The notes below the pieces were generated by a model that did not search any database, was not told the DNA's origin, and saw only the letters and a list, made by a program, of their open reading frames with translations. DNA of 64,000 bases, from assembly GCA_014872875.1 (NCBI GenBank), contig WKFI01000005.1, positions 558,001 to 622,000 of the forward strand. The letters are read 5' to 3'. Origin of the DNA: Paracoccaceae bacterium. GTDB lineage: Bacteria > Pseudomonadota > Alphaproteobacteria > Rhodobacterales > Rhodobacteraceae. Positions 52,418-61,771 of the stretch are shown here, in pieces. How positions within the stretch are numbered: the stretch's first letter is position 1; the number at the start of each line of letters is the position of its first letter. The position numbers and the translations under genes are program-made.

Positions 52418-54208
52418 ATGTTTCAGAGCTTTGACGAAACCGCACGCCCCGAGCAGGGCCCGCCAAGGCTTGAAGCACTGCGGGGCGAGATGGCGCGCGA
52501 AGGCTATGCCGGGTTCCTGGTGCCCCGTGCCGATGCGTATCAGGGCGAATATGTTGCGCCACGGGACGAACGCCTGTCGTGGCTGACCGGGTTTACCGGC
52601 TCGGCCGGGTTTTGCGCGGTTCTGGCAGACCGGGCAGGCGTGTTCGTGGATGGGCGGTATCGCACTCAGGTCAAGCTGCAGGTGGCTGACGTTTTTTCCC
52701 CTGTCGCCTGGCCTGAAACTCAGCTGGCCGAGTGGCTTTTGCAACACCTACCGGAGGGCGGCCAAGTTGCCTACGATCCCTGGTTGCACACGGGCGGGCA
52801 GATTCGTCAGTTGCGCCAAGATCTGAACGGGTCGGGTATCGAACTGGTTCAGACCGACAATCTGGTGGATCGGATCTGGTCTGATCAGCCTGCCCCGCCG
52901 ACGCATCCGGCCAAAGCGCATCCCGTTGAACTGGCGGGTGAAAGTACCAGCAACAAGATCGCCCGCCTGGCCGAGGACTTGCTGCTGGAGCAACGCCAAG
53001 CCGCGCTGATCACCCAGCCCGATTCGATCATGTGGCTCTTGAACATCCGCGGTGGAGACATCCCACGCAACCCGCTGGCACATGGATTTGCCATTCTGCG
53101 CGCCAGCGGCGAAGTGGACCTGTTCATGGACGCCTCGAAATTGGCAGGGCTCGGCAATCATCTGGGGCCCGATATCACCCAACACGATCCTGACCAATTG
53201 CTGCCGATGTTGGAGATGCTTGAGGGCCCGGTTCAGGTGGATCTGGCGTCGGTGCCACAAAAGCTGCTCGATAGGCTGGGCAAGAAAGCCGTCGCCGGTA
53301 GTGACCCCTGCGCCCTGCCCAAAGCGCGCAAGACTGCGGCCGAAATCCACGGCACCGCGGAGGCGCACTTGCGCGATGGCGCCGCCGTGGTCGAGTTGCT
53401 GGCCTGGCTCGATGACCACCCACCCGGCAGCCTGACCGAAATCGACGTGGTCCAACGGCTGGAGCAAGAACGCAGCCGCACCGGGGAACTGAAAGACATC
53501 AGTTTCGACACGATTGCCGGCACCGGCCCCAACGGCGCGATCATGCATTACCGCGTCACTAACAGCAGCAATGCCACGCTGGAAGACGGTCATCTCTTGG
53601 TCCTGGACAGCGGCGGACAATACCTGGACGGAACCACCGACATCACCCGGACCGTTGCCATCGGTACACCGGGACAGGAGGAATCTGCGGCCTTCACCCG
53701 TGTCCTGCAAGGCATGATCGCCATGTCCATGTTGCGCTGGCCCGAAGGTCTGGCCGGGCGCGATATCGAGGCAGTGGGTCGTATGCCACTGTGGTTGGCG
53801 GGGCAGGATTTCAACCACGGGCTTGGCCATGGCGTCGGAGCTTACCTGTGTGTGCATGAAGGCCCGCAACGCTTGAGCAAGCTCAGCACCGTACCTCTGG
53901 AGGAAGGCATGATCCTGTCCAATGAGCCGGGATATTACCGCGAAGGAGCGTTCGGCATCCGGATCGAGAACTTGCTCGTCGTCGAACCCGCTCCCAGTCT
54001 GGAGAGTGCGGATCCGGAACGCAGCATGCTGGCCTGGCGCACATTAACCTATGCGCCCATCGATCGGCGTCTGATCGTCGCAGAGATGATGTCTGACGCT
54101 GAACGGGGGTGGCTGAACCGCTATCATGCGGACGTTGCGACAAAAATCGGCCCAAGGGTGGGCACGCAGACCAAACTGTGGTTGGATGCCGCGACCGCAC
54201 CAATCTGA
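52418..54208 (+). CDS. Xaa-Pro aminopeptidase (M24B), PepP-like
   Basis: 596 residues. The start at 52418 has GAGG six bases upstream; the open frame extends earlier without family sequence. It has three regions: two creatinase-type N-terminal domains, then the pita-bread domain with metal ligands in LVLDSGGQYLDGTTDITRT, HGLGHGVG, NEPGYY and FGIRIENLLVVE. This is the large aminopeptidase P type (about 600 residues) that removes N-terminal residues before proline. It is probably cytosolic. Confidence 0.9.
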   Translation: MFQSFDETARPEQGPPRLEALRGEMAREGYAGFLVPRADAYQGEYVAPRDERLSWLTGFTGSAGFCAVLADRAGVFVDGRYRTQVKLQVADVFSPVAWPETQLAEWLLQHLPEGGQVAYDPWLHTGGQIRQLRQDLNGSGIELVQTDNLVDRIWSDQPAPPTHPAKAHPVELAGESTSNKIARLAEDLLLEQRQAALITQPDSIMWLLNIRGGDIPRNPLAHGFAILRASGEVDLFMDASKLAGLGNHLGPDITQHDPDQLLPMLEMLEGPVQVDLASVPQKLLDRLGKKAVAGSDPCALPKARKTAAEIHGTAEAHLRDGAAVVELLAWLDDHPPGSLTEIDVVQRLEQERSRTGELKDISFDTIAGTGPNGAIMHYRVTNSSNATLEDGHLLVLDSGGQYLDGTTDITRTVAIGTPGQEESAAFTRVLQGMIAMSMLRWPEGLAGRDIEAVGRMPLWLAGQDFNHGLGHGVGAYLCVHEGPQRLSKLSTVPLEEGMILSNEPGYYREGAFGIRIENLLVVEPAPSLESADPERSMLAWRTLTYAPIDRRLIVAEMMSDAERGWLNRYHADVATKIGPRVGTQTKLWLDAATAPI

Positions 54209-54245
54209 CGGGGAGGATCCCGGCCATGACATGGTGCTGTTACAC

Positions 54246-54267
54246 ACAGGGGCCATTGAGCCCCTGT
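54246..54267 (+). terminator. Hairpin after pepP-like gene
   Basis: ACAGGGGC pairs with GCCCCTGT across CATTGA, 37 bases after the pepP-like stop and before the DUF427 gene. Only a short AAATTT follows, so it may attenuate rather than fully terminate. Confidence 0.55.
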
Positions 54268-54295
54268 AAATTTGACGACAGGTGGGGAACACGAG

Positions 54296-54640
54296 ATGAC
54301 AAAGAAGATTCACATTCGCAAGGCAGAAGGTGTCTGGTCGGTGCGCTCGGGCGGAGCCGTATTGGGCGAAAGCAGCAACGCGCTGGAGCTGAGCGAAGAG
54401 GGTCATGATCCCGTCATCTACTTCCCGCGAAACGACATTGCCATGGCCATGCTGGACCGCACTAACAAGGTCACGCATTGTCCGTGGAAAGGGGACGCAA
54501 ACTATTATTCGATCGTGAACATGTCCTCGGTCACCGAAAATGCCGTGTGGACCTATGAAAACCCGATCGAGGATGTGGCCCAGATCAAGGATCACCTTGC
54601 CTTCGTGCTGAGCGACTCGGTCAAGGTTGAACAAATCTGA
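54296..54640 (+). CDS. DUF427 domain-containing protein
   Basis: 114 residues from the ATG at 54296 (GGGGAA six bases upstream). The DUF427 pattern is clear: VWSVRSGGAVLGESSNALEL, VIYFPRNDI and KVTHCPWKGDANYYSI. The family is widespread and uncharacterised. It may share a transcript with the pepP-like gene. Repeat copy C begins 9 bases after its stop. Confidence 0.85.
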   Translation: MTKKIHIRKAEGVWSVRSGGAVLGESSNALELSEEGHDPVIYFPRNDIAMAMLDRTNKVTHCPWKGDANYYSIVNMSSVTENAVWTYENPIEDVAQIKDHLAFVLSDSVKVEQI

Positions 54641-54649
54641 ACCCGCTGT

Positions 54650-54718
54650 GCTCCCGCCCCTTTTTCGGGCGCTGAAGCTCCCTCAAAGCGTTGGGCCTAG
54701 CAGCGCCATGGGCGCTGC
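54650..54718 (+). repeat. Dispersed two-hairpin repeat, copy C
   Basis: Begins GCTCCCGCCCCTTTTTC, has an imperfect GGGCGC stem, then TCAAAGCGTTGGGCC and GCAGCGCC-ATG-GGCGCTGC. It follows the DUF427 gene by nine bases in the same direction. Confidence 0.78.
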
Positions 54719-54960
54719 AGGAGCACAAAAGTGGTCAAGCCACGGTTCCCGAGCCCAGAAACACGACGCTATTTCACGGCCTCTGCCTGTTGGCCCTGAA
54801 GAGCCTAACCCCGAGGTTTTCAGGGCTTGAAAGAAGCACAAAGCGGTCCTTAGTTCGCTTTGCCGTGGAGAACTCTTTGGGATGCGTTTTCGCGCGACGA
54901 GGACAGAGCCACCTGATTTGGAAGCGGTCTCCCGGAATTAAGCGGCTCGGGATCCACCGG

Positions 54961-55038
54961 GCCGGGCAGCGCCCGTGGCGCTGCCCGGCCCAACGGTTTT
55001 TCGCGCATCGCAGATGCGAGGGAAACGGGCGGGAGTGC
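54961..55038 (-). repeat. Dispersed two-hairpin repeat, copy D
   Basis: On the minus strand: GCACTCCCGCCC, a CGCATC/GATGCG hairpin, CGTTGGGCC and a perfect 13-pair hairpin (GCCGGGCAGCGCC paired to GGCGCTGCCCGGC, loop of three). It lies just after the stop of the minus-strand DUF2478 gene in the same orientation. Confidence 0.78.
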
Positions 55039-55054
55039 TACCAAACCGGAGCAA

Positions 55055-55573
55055 TCAGGCTGCTTGTCGAGAGAACACTACGGTCTTGACCCAGTTCAAC
55101 AGCGCGTCTGCATCGGCAGGCATCTTGCGGATCTCGCCACCACAAAAACTCCGCAATGCGTCTTCGTTCAATGCATTGGTGCCCACGAGGATCGGAATGT
55201 CACGCGCTGCGGCTTCGGCGATGGCGGCCCGAAAGCCGCGGCCATCGGCTTCGTGCTTGCCGAACTTGTTGATGATCAGCAGATCAGCCCCCTGCTCTAT
55301 CTGCTTCAGGGTCAGCGCGACCGCCTGTTCCAATGCCGCCGGATCCAGGCGACACCCAGTGGCCGCCTCACCCAGCGATTGTGAAATCCTGAGGATTGGC
55401 CCATCGGGCAGCACCTTTACATCCATGTCGCAGTGATGCGAACCGGGCTTTGGCGTGTCGATCTGCACGGTTCCACAGAGTTTCAGGCCTTGTGCCAGCA
55501 GCTCTGTGGCCAGCGTTTCCAATGTGGTATTGGTACCGCCGGTCTGCTGCGCCAGTGTGTATGCAATCTTCAT
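55055..55573 (-). CDS. DUF2478 domain-containing protein
   Basis: 172 residues from the ATG at 55573 (AAAGGA at seven bases). The pattern MKIAYTLAQQ, GLKLCGTVQID and ADLLIINKFGKHEADGRGF matches DUF2478, often seen with molybdate or molybdopterin genes and predicted to bind nucleotides. It is the last gene downstream of the nap operon, 108 bases after the small membrane protein, so a role in molybdenum-enzyme supply is plausible but unproven. Five Cys residues (in CGT, HHCD, GCR and FCGG contexts) might bind metal or form disulfides. Confidence 0.8.
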   Translation of the reverse strand: MKIAYTLAQQTGGTNTTLETLATELLAQGLKLCGTVQIDTPKPGSHHCDMDVKVLPDGPILRISQSLGEAATGCRLDPAALEQAVALTLKQIEQGADLLIINKFGKHEADGRGFRAAIAEAAARDIPILVGTNALNEDALRSFCGGEIRKMPADADALLNWVKTVVFSRQAA

Positions 55574-55681
55574 GGTCAGGTCCTTTCGCACCTGTCCCGG
55601 TCGCAGGCCAACAATAGCTGCGTGACGGGAATTTCGATCTCAAAGGAGAGAGCCGCCCGGCACCGGGCGCCCCTGAATTGG

Positions 55682-55939
55682 TCAGACAGTTGTGCCCTTG
55701 ATGCGGATGGCCGAGCCAAGCGCACCGGCCATAAGGCCAACGGCCACGGCGATCAAAAGCTCCAACATCTCGACATTAGCCATCTGGAACTTGGCAAAGA
55801 TCATCGTCTCGAAGACCCCTACTACGCCCCCCATGGCCGAGCCCAGAAAGACGTTGCGGGTGGTCATCCCGAGCGCAAGACCCAGAATGCCCGGCAGGCT
55901 GAGAATGTTACCAGCAATTGTGCCTAGAAGGTTCAGCAT
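55682..55939 (-). CDS. Small two-helix membrane protein downstream of napC
   Basis: 85 residues with two hydrophobic helices (about 5-25 and 55-78) and a glycine-rich segment between. The GGAGG ribosome site overlaps the napC stop (8 bases to the ATG), so it is translationally coupled to napC. I know no nap protein of this type. It could be a NapE/NapK-like accessory in position, but its sequence does not show that. Confidence 0.62.
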   Translation of the reverse strand: MLNLLGTIAGNILSLPGILGLALGMTTRNVFLGSAMGGVVGVFETMIFAKFQMANVEMLELLIAVAVGLMAGALGSAIRIKGTTV

Positions 55940-55943
55940 GGGA

Positions 55944-56663
55944 TCAGCCTCCGGGAGTTTCGTCTTTGTTGAGGTTCAGATAACCACGGATACCGTCGAG
56001 ATTGATCATGGCGTCCTTCTGGTGCTGCGCTTCGTGTCCCAGTTCTTCGACCACGCGGTTGTATTCTTCCAGATAGCCTTCGGGCAGACGGTGCGCGATG
56101 CCCTGGTGGCAGTCGATGCAGGTCATGTTGTTGTCGATAGCGCGCTGGTGTTCATCCGCGGCGCGGGTCTCCTGGATGGTGAAGTCCATGTATTCGAAGT
56201 TGTGGCAGTTGCGGCATTCCCGACTGTCGGACTGTTTCATCTTGCGCCAGGTCTGAGCCGCCATGTGCAGCCGGTGGTCTTCGTATTTCTCCGGCGTGTC
56301 GATGGTGCCGACCAACTCGTGATAGATGTCTTTCACCGCCATCACCTTGGCCTTGACCTTGTGGTTCCATTCCTTGGGCACGTGGCAATCGGAACAGATC
56401 GCCCGCACGCCTGAGTGGTTGTTGTAGTGGATGGTTTCGCGATATTCGCCCAGATTGGTTTCCATCGTGTGGCAGCCGGTACAGAATTCCTCGGTGTTGG
56501 TCATTTCCATCGACCAGTGAAAGCCACCCCAGAACAGGATACCGGCCAGAAAGCCGACCAGCAGGGTGAAGCCGACGCTAAGCACGGCAGTTGGGGTCCA
56601 GAACCCGTTCCAGATGCGGCGCAAAAGGCCGGGGCGCGGGTCCTGTGAGTTTTGTTGTGTCAT
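55944..56663 (-). CDS. napC: Tetraheme cytochrome NapC
   Basis: 239 residues. An N-terminal membrane anchor (about residues 25-48) is followed by four CXXCH heme sites at residues 61-65, 90-94, 150-154 and 182-186. NapC takes electrons from membrane quinol and passes them to NapB. It is the last nap structural gene, 32 bases after napB. The NapC/NirT family includes other reductase partners, but the operon settles the role. Confidence 0.96.
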   Translation of the reverse strand: MTQQNSQDPRPGLLRRIWNGFWTPTAVLSVGFTLLVGFLAGILFWGGFHWSMEMTNTEEFCTGCHTMETNLGEYRETIHYNNHSGVRAICSDCHVPKEWNHKVKAKVMAVKDIYHELVGTIDTPEKYEDHRLHMAAQTWRKMKQSDSRECRNCHNFEYMDFTIQETRAADEHQRAIDNNMTCIDCHQGIAHRLPEGYLEEYNRVVEELGHEAQHQKDAMINLDGIRGYLNLNKDETPGG

Positions 56664-56695
56664 TGTCTTGCTCCTCGCACAGGGATCACGCCGGA

Positions 56696-57130
56696 TCAGT
56701 TGCCGCTGGATGCTTTGAATTCATTGTCCACCAGCGCGGGCGCATCGGCTTGGGGCACATGGCACTGGTTGCAGAACCAACGGGTACCCGCGACCTGGTC
56801 CAACTGGTTGCCTTCCCGGTCCAGATAGTGGGTCATCGACAGGGTCGGCGCGCCACGTTCACCGGCCACGGTCCAGTCATGGCAACGCAGGCATTGGTTG
56901 GCTTTCAGGTCGATTTGATACTGGTCGATCGAATGCGGGATCAACGGTGGCTGCTGACGGTAGTTCCGCGTGAAGCGTTGCTTGTCCTGATGGAACACGT
57001 CTTCGACGATATTGTGACCGTCGATGTCATTGCCTCGCAAGGTCTGAACCGGCGCGGATTGCGCGATGGCGAAACTTGCGCTTAGCAGGAGTGTTGCGGT
57101 AATGGCACTGAGTTTTGCGTGTTTTTTCAT
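56696..57130 (-). CDS. napB: Diheme cytochrome NapB
   Basis: 144 residues with a signal peptide and two CXXCH sites at residues 80-84 and 120-124. NapB is the small periplasmic subunit bringing electrons to NapA. The start at 57130 follows the napH stop by 22 bases; a longer upstream frame is rejected because it runs into napH. Confidence 0.96.
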   Translation of the reverse strand: MKKHAKLSAITATLLLSASFAIAQSAPVQTLRGNDIDGHNIVEDVFHQDKQRFTRNYRQQPPLIPHSIDQYQIDLKANQCLRCHDWTVAGERGAPTLSMTHYLDREGNQLDQVAGTRWFCNQCHVPQADAPALVDNEFKASSGN

Positions 57131-57152
57131 GTTCTTGTACTCCGTTGCTTGC

Positions 57153-58076
57153 TCAGGCGGCACGGCTGGCCCCGGTGGCAGGTTGAGTTCTGGATCGGGC
57201 GCCCCGCCCCGGTGCGGGGGTGGCGTCGAAACGATGGGTAAAGTGGAAAACGTCCTGGGCGCAGACATCGATGCAGCGCCCGCAATTGGTACAGTCAGGG
57301 GCCAGGATCAGCGGCGTATCTCCATCCTGACCTCGCAAGGCCGGTGTGATCACCTGCATTTCAGGACAGACCGCGAAACAGTCCATGCAATCGTCGCAGG
57401 CGGCACGATTCTGGGCCGAGACGCGCAGGACCGACTTGGTGCCCAAGAGCCCATAGAAAGTACCAACCGGGCACAGATGCCCGCACCAACCACGGCGCGA
57501 CACGAACAGATCGAACAGAAACACCGCCACGACAAAGGCCCAGGCAAAGCCCACTCCGAAGATCAGGCCACGATGCAACATGCTGATCGGGTTCACAAAT
57601 TCCCAGGCGATGGTGCCCGTCAGGGCCGAAACGGCCACGACCATTGCCAACACCCAGTACCGGGTGCCGGATTTCGGCTGCCAGCCTTTTTGCAGGTCCA
57701 GCTTGTCATGCAGGTAATGGGCCGCGTCGGTCACCGGGTTGATCGGGCAAACCCAGGAACAATAGACCCGCCCGCCAATCAGCGCATAGACCACACCGAC
57801 GATCACCGCGCCGATAAGACCGGTCAGTTCCGGCCAATGCCCGGCCACCAGCGATTGCACGGTGATGAACGGGTCGGTCAGCGGCAGCACATCGAAGGTC
57901 AACGACCCGCTCAGGTTGCCCTTGACCCACCAGATGCCGAACCACGGCCCAAGCAGAAAGATGCCAAGGAAAAAGAACTGAGCCGCCCGACGCAGCAGCA
58001 GGAACCGATGCGCGCGCAGCCAGCCGAACTTTTCGATGGCTTCCTGACCGGTGGGGTGCTTGGTCTTGCTGCTCAT
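57153..58076 (-). CDS. napH: Quinol dehydrogenase membrane subunit NapH
   Basis: 307 residues, four or more membrane segments, with CSWVCP and CGHLCP facing the cytosol, and two ferredoxin-type 4Fe-4S sites in the C-terminal half (CDDCMDCFAVCP and CTNCGRCIDVC). NapGH form an alternative quinol oxidation route. Its start overlaps the napG stop by 4 bases (ATGA). Confidence 0.96.
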   Translation of the reverse strand: MSSKTKHPTGQEAIEKFGWLRAHRFLLLRRAAQFFFLGIFLLGPWFGIWWVKGNLSGSLTFDVLPLTDPFITVQSLVAGHWPELTGLIGAVIVGVVYALIGGRVYCSWVCPINPVTDAAHYLHDKLDLQKGWQPKSGTRYWVLAMVVAVSALTGTIAWEFVNPISMLHRGLIFGVGFAWAFVVAVFLFDLFVSRRGWCGHLCPVGTFYGLLGTKSVLRVSAQNRAACDDCMDCFAVCPEMQVITPALRGQDGDTPLILAPDCTNCGRCIDVCAQDVFHFTHRFDATPAPGRGARSRTQPATGASRAA

Positions 58077-58933
58077 TGGCTGACCCCCGGAAGTTTGAAA
58101 CTGGGTTTGAAGCCGCCCTCCATCGACGGATCCGGAAGCGGCTCGGCTCCCGGCAAATACCCGCCCGGCGCTACCAGATTGTCGGTGCCGGGTCCTGGCA
58201 ACCGGTCCGGCAGGTCGATCAGATCATCCACCAACGGGTTCTGATCCTCCCAGCCCAGCTTGTAGTGTTCGGCCGATTGCGCCAGCGCAATACGGCGCGG
58301 CAGAACCTTGATGGCGCTTTCTTCCGGCAGGACACAGGATTTTTCGCATTTGCCGCAGCCGGTGCATTTGTCCGCATGGACCGTCGGCATGAAGATCGCG
58401 TGCGCACCAGAACGTTCATTGTGGGATCGTTCCAGCGTGATTGCCTCGTCAATCACCGGGCAGACCCGGTAACATACGTCACAGCGCAGCCCCAGCGCAT
58501 TCAGGCAGGCCTCTTCGTCGATCAGCACCGCCACGCCCATATCGGCTTCGTCGATGTTGGTCAGGCTGTGGTCCAGCGCGCCGGTGGGACAGGCCACGAC
58601 ACACGGAATGTCGTCACACATCTCGCAGGGAATATCGCGGGCGATGAAATACGGCGTGCCGGTGGCCGGTCCGTCATACCCCAGCTCGGCCAGTTTCAGC
58701 GTATCATAGGGGCAATCCCGCACACACAGCCCGCAGCGGATGCAGGAGGCCAGGAAATCGCCTTCGTCCAGCGCGCCGGGCGGGCGGATCGCCTGCGCGG
58801 GCAGCGCGCGGGCATCGGTCACGAATTGCGACAAGGCCATGCCCGCCACCGTGCAGCCAGCGATACCCCGGGCCGAATCCTGCAGGAAACGGCGCCGGTC
58901 CATCGGCTTGGATTTACGGGTCGTGGCGGACAT
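58073..58933 (-). CDS. napG: Periplasmic ferredoxin-type protein NapG
   Basis: 286 residues from the ATG at 58933 (AAAGGA at six bases). A twin-arginine signal (DRRRFLQ) is followed by four 4Fe-4S motifs, such as CIRCGLCVRDCP and CEMCDDIPCVVACP, plus CDVCYRVCP and CTGCGKCEKSC. It pairs with NapH for quinol oxidation. It lies 24 bases after napA. Confidence 0.96.
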   Translation of the reverse strand: MSATTRKSKPMDRRRFLQDSARGIAGCTVAGMALSQFVTDARALPAQAIRPPGALDEGDFLASCIRCGLCVRDCPYDTLKLAELGYDGPATGTPYFIARDIPCEMCDDIPCVVACPTGALDHSLTNIDEADMGVAVLIDEEACLNALGLRCDVCYRVCPVIDEAITLERSHNERSGAHAIFMPTVHADKCTGCGKCEKSCVLPEESAIKVLPRRIALAQSAEHYKLGWEDQNPLVDDLIDLPDRLPGPGTDNLVAPGGYLPGAEPLPDPSMEGGFKPSFKLPGVSQ

Positions 58934-58957
58934 GGTTTTTCCTTTCACCGCTTCAGG

Positions 58958-61471
58958 TTACGCGCGTTCGACCTTGCAAGAGCATTTCTTGAAGTCGGTT
59001 TCCTTGGACAGTGGGCAGGTGGCATCCAGCGTCAGCTTGTTGATCAGCTGGCCCTCATCGAACCACGGCACGAACACCACGCCCTTGGGCGGTTTGTTGC
59101 GGCCCCGGGTTTCGACCCGGCTGTTCATCTCACCGCGTTTCGAAGAGATCACGATCTCCTGCCCGCGGCGCAGACCACGCGCCTTGGCGTCGTCGGGATG
59201 CATGAACACCTGAGCAACCGGATAGGAGCGGTGCAGTTCGGGCACCCGACGGGTCATCGACCCGGAATGCCAGTGCTCCAGCACGCGACCTGTGACCAGC
59301 CACAGGTCGAACTCATCATCAGGCACTTCCGCCGGCGCTTCGTATGGCGCAAAGATGATGTTGGCGCGACCATCGGGCTTGCCATAGAACTGCACGCCTT
59401 TGCCCTTTTCGACATAGGGATCGTACCCTTCGCGGAAGCGATAGAGCGTTTCCTTGCCATCCACGACCGGCCAGCGCAGACCACGGGCCTGGTGGTAAAC
59501 CTCGAAATCGGCCAGATCGTGCGCCTTGCCGCGCCCAAAGCTGGCATATTCTTCGAACAGACCTTTCTGGACGTAGTAGCCGAAGTGTTCGGATTCCGCG
59601 TTGGCAAAGCCTTCTGCCGTTTCCGACAGCGGGTATTTGTTTACTTTGCCGTTTTCATACAGGATCTCGTACAGGGTCTTGCCGCGGTATTCCGGCATGG
59701 CCGCGACCAGTTCCTCAGGCCAGACCTCCTCGACCTTGAAGCGTTTCGAGAATTCCATGATCTGCCAGACATCGGATTTCGCCTCACCGGGCGCATCGAC
59801 CTGTTGCCGCCAGAACTGGGTGCGGCGTTCGGCGTTGCCATAGGCGCCTTCCTTTTCGACCCACATGGCGGTGGGCAGGATCAGGTCGGCGGCCAGTGCG
59901 GTCACGGTCGGGTACGGATCCGACACCACGATGAAGTTCTCCGGGTTCCGGTAACCGGGCCAGCTTTCTTCGTTCAGGTTCGGCGCAGCCTGCATGTTGT
60001 TGGTGCACTGCACCCAATATGCATTCAGGTCCCCATCCTTCAGCTTGCGGTGTTGCAACACGGCATGGAAGCCCGGCTTGTCGGGGATGGTGCCTTTCGG
60101 CAGCTTCCATTTTTCTTCCGCGAAATCACGGTGCGCTTCGTTCATCACCACCATGTCTGCCGGCAGACGGTGGGCAAAGGTGCCGACCTCGCGCGCGGTA
60201 CCACAGGCCGACGGCTGGCCGGTCAGCGAGAACGGAGAGTTGCCCGGCTCCGAAATTTTGCCGACCAGCAGGTGCACGTTGTACATCAGCGAGTTCACCC
60301 AGGATCCGCGGGTGTGCTGGTTGAACCCCATGGTCCACAGCGACATCACCTTGCGGTTCGGGTCGGCGTATTGCTGGGCCAGACGCTCCAACGCGGCTTC
60401 CGGCACGCCAGACAGTTCCGAAACCTTCTCGAGCGTGTATTCCGAGACATACTCTTTGTATTCCTCGAACCCGATTTTTTCGAGCTTGCCCGAGTTCGGA
60501 TTTGCGGCCGCCTGCTGCAATGGATGTTCGTCCCGCAGGCCATAACCGATATCGGTTGCGGTTTTGGTAAAGTTGACGTGCTTGTCCACGAAATCCCAGT
60601 TCACCGCATCATTCTGGATGATGTAGTTGGCGATATAGTTCAGGATCGCCAGATCGGTCTGCGGTTCAAAGATCATGCCATTGTCGGCCAACTCGAACGA
60701 ACGATGTTCGAAGGTGGACAGGACATGCACCTCGGCGCCCGGCTTGGTCAGGCGGGTGTCTGTCAGACGCGACCACAGGATCGGGTGCATCTCGGCCATG
60801 TTCGATCCCCAAAGCACGAAAGTATCGGCGTGCTCGAAATCGTCATAGCAGCCCATCGGCTCATCGATGCCGAAGGTCCGCATGAAGCCCACCACAGCCG
60901 AGGCCATGCAGTGACGCGCGTTCGGGTCTATATTGTTGGACCGCAGCCCCGCCTTCATGAACTTGGCGGCGGCATAGCCTTCCCAGACTGTCCATTGGCC
61001 GGATCCGAACATGCCGACACTGGTCGGGCCCTTTTTGTCGATCGCGGCCTTCCACTTCTCGGCCATGATGTCAAAGGCTTCGTCCCAGCTCACCGGCTCA
61101 AACTCGCCGTTCTTGTCATAGACACCGCCCGACTTGCGCAGAAGCGGCTGGGTCAGGCGATCTTCGCCATACATGATCTTGGACAGGAAATAGCCCTTGA
61201 TGCAGTTCAGACCGCGGTTCACCGGTGCCTTGGGGTCGCCCTGGGTGGCCACAACGCGACCGTCCTTGACCCCGACCAGAACCGAACAGCCGGTGCCGCA
61301 GAACCGGCAGGCGGCCTTGTCCCAGCGGATATCCGGTGTCGAAAGCTGCGCCACCGCGCCATTGGGCAGGGTAATCCCGGCGGCCGAGGCGGTCGCGGCG
61401 GCGGCTGACGCCTTGAGGAAGGTGCGGCGGGAAGTTGGCAATTTCATGTGCTTTGTCGTGTGCTTTGTCAT
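58958..61471 (-). CDS. napA: Periplasmic nitrate reductase catalytic subunit NapA
   Basis: 837 residues. A twin-arginine signal (SRRTFLK) leads to the 4Fe-4S cluster C55, C58, C62 and C90, then the molybdenum ligand Cys C188 in ARHCMASA, and the full molybdopterin-binding domains ending in [19 protein letters not shown]. It reduces nitrate to nitrite in the periplasm. I keep the ATG at 61471; an internal ATG eight codons later is possible. Confidence 0.98.
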   Translation of the reverse strand: MTKHTTKHMKLPTSRRTFLKASAAAATASAAGITLPNGAVAQLSTPDIRWDKAACRFCGTGCSVLVGVKDGRVVATQGDPKAPVNRGLNCIKGYFLSKIMYGEDRLTQPLLRKSGGVYDKNGEFEPVSWDEAFDIMAEKWKAAIDKKGPTSVGMFGSGQWTVWEGYAAAKFMKAGLRSNNIDPNARHCMASAVVGFMRTFGIDEPMGCYDDFEHADTFVLWGSNMAEMHPILWSRLTDTRLTKPGAEVHVLSTFEHRSFELADNGMIFEPQTDLAILNYIANYIIQNDAVNWDFVDKHVNFTKTATDIGYGLRDEHPLQQAAANPNSGKLEKIGFEEYKEYVSEYTLEKVSELSGVPEAALERLAQQYADPNRKVMSLWTMGFNQHTRGSWVNSLMYNVHLLVGKISEPGNSPFSLTGQPSACGTAREVGTFAHRLPADMVVMNEAHRDFAEEKWKLPKGTIPDKPGFHAVLQHRKLKDGDLNAYWVQCTNNMQAAPNLNEESWPGYRNPENFIVVSDPYPTVTALAADLILPTAMWVEKEGAYGNAERRTQFWRQQVDAPGEAKSDVWQIMEFSKRFKVEEVWPEELVAAMPEYRGKTLYEILYENGKVNKYPLSETAEGFANAESEHFGYYVQKGLFEEYASFGRGKAHDLADFEVYHQARGLRWPVVDGKETLYRFREGYDPYVEKGKGVQFYGKPDGRANIIFAPYEAPAEVPDDEFDLWLVTGRVLEHWHSGSMTRRVPELHRSYPVAQVFMHPDDAKARGLRRGQEIVISSKRGEMNSRVETRGRNKPPKGVVFVPWFDEGQLINKLTLDATCPLSKETDFKKCSCKVERA

Positions 61472-61489
61472 GAGGGGCTGATCTCCCGT

Positions 61490-61771
61490 TCAGTGTGCAG
61501 GTTGGACGCGGTTGTCGGCGCTTTCATCTGCGCCTTCGTCCAGGTCCTCGAAATGGTGATAAGTAAGCGTGACGGTCAGAATGCCGGGGATCTGGTGCAT
61601 CTCCATGATCTGATCCGACGCCCGCTTGGTTTCGGTGTCTTCGACGGTGACGACAATGCGCCCGTTTTCATGGGCATGGACTTCACCGCCTTCGGTCGCA
61701 TTGATCGCGGTGATGACCGATTGGGTCATCTCGGGCATGGCATGGACCAGGCAGCCGCAAATGTTCATCAT
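61490..61771 (-). CDS. napD: NapA signal-peptide chaperone NapD
   Basis: 93 residues, beginning MMNICGCLVHAMPE and overlapping the napF stop by four bases. NapD binds the NapA twin-arginine signal and delays export until the cofactor is inserted. The small ferredoxin-like fold and position before napA are typical. The C-terminal tail is acidic. Confidence 0.93.
   Translation of the reverse strand: MMNICGCLVHAMPEMTQSVITAINATEGGEVHAHENGRIVVTVEDTETKRASDQIMEMHQIPGILTVTLTYHHFEDLDEGADESADNRVQPAH

Larger units (their letters stand above)
54641..55054. other. Intergenic region with two repeat copies
   Basis: 414 bases between convergent genes. Copy C of the dispersed repeat (plus) is at its left end and copy D (minus) at its right end, so the two face each other. 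The 240 bases between hold no recognised gene; short frames are of no known family. Confidence 0.55.

Noticed and set aside
58076-61408. 1110-residue open frame opposite napG and napA
   Set aside because: Antisense to two well-supported genes; the translated sequence has no family features.
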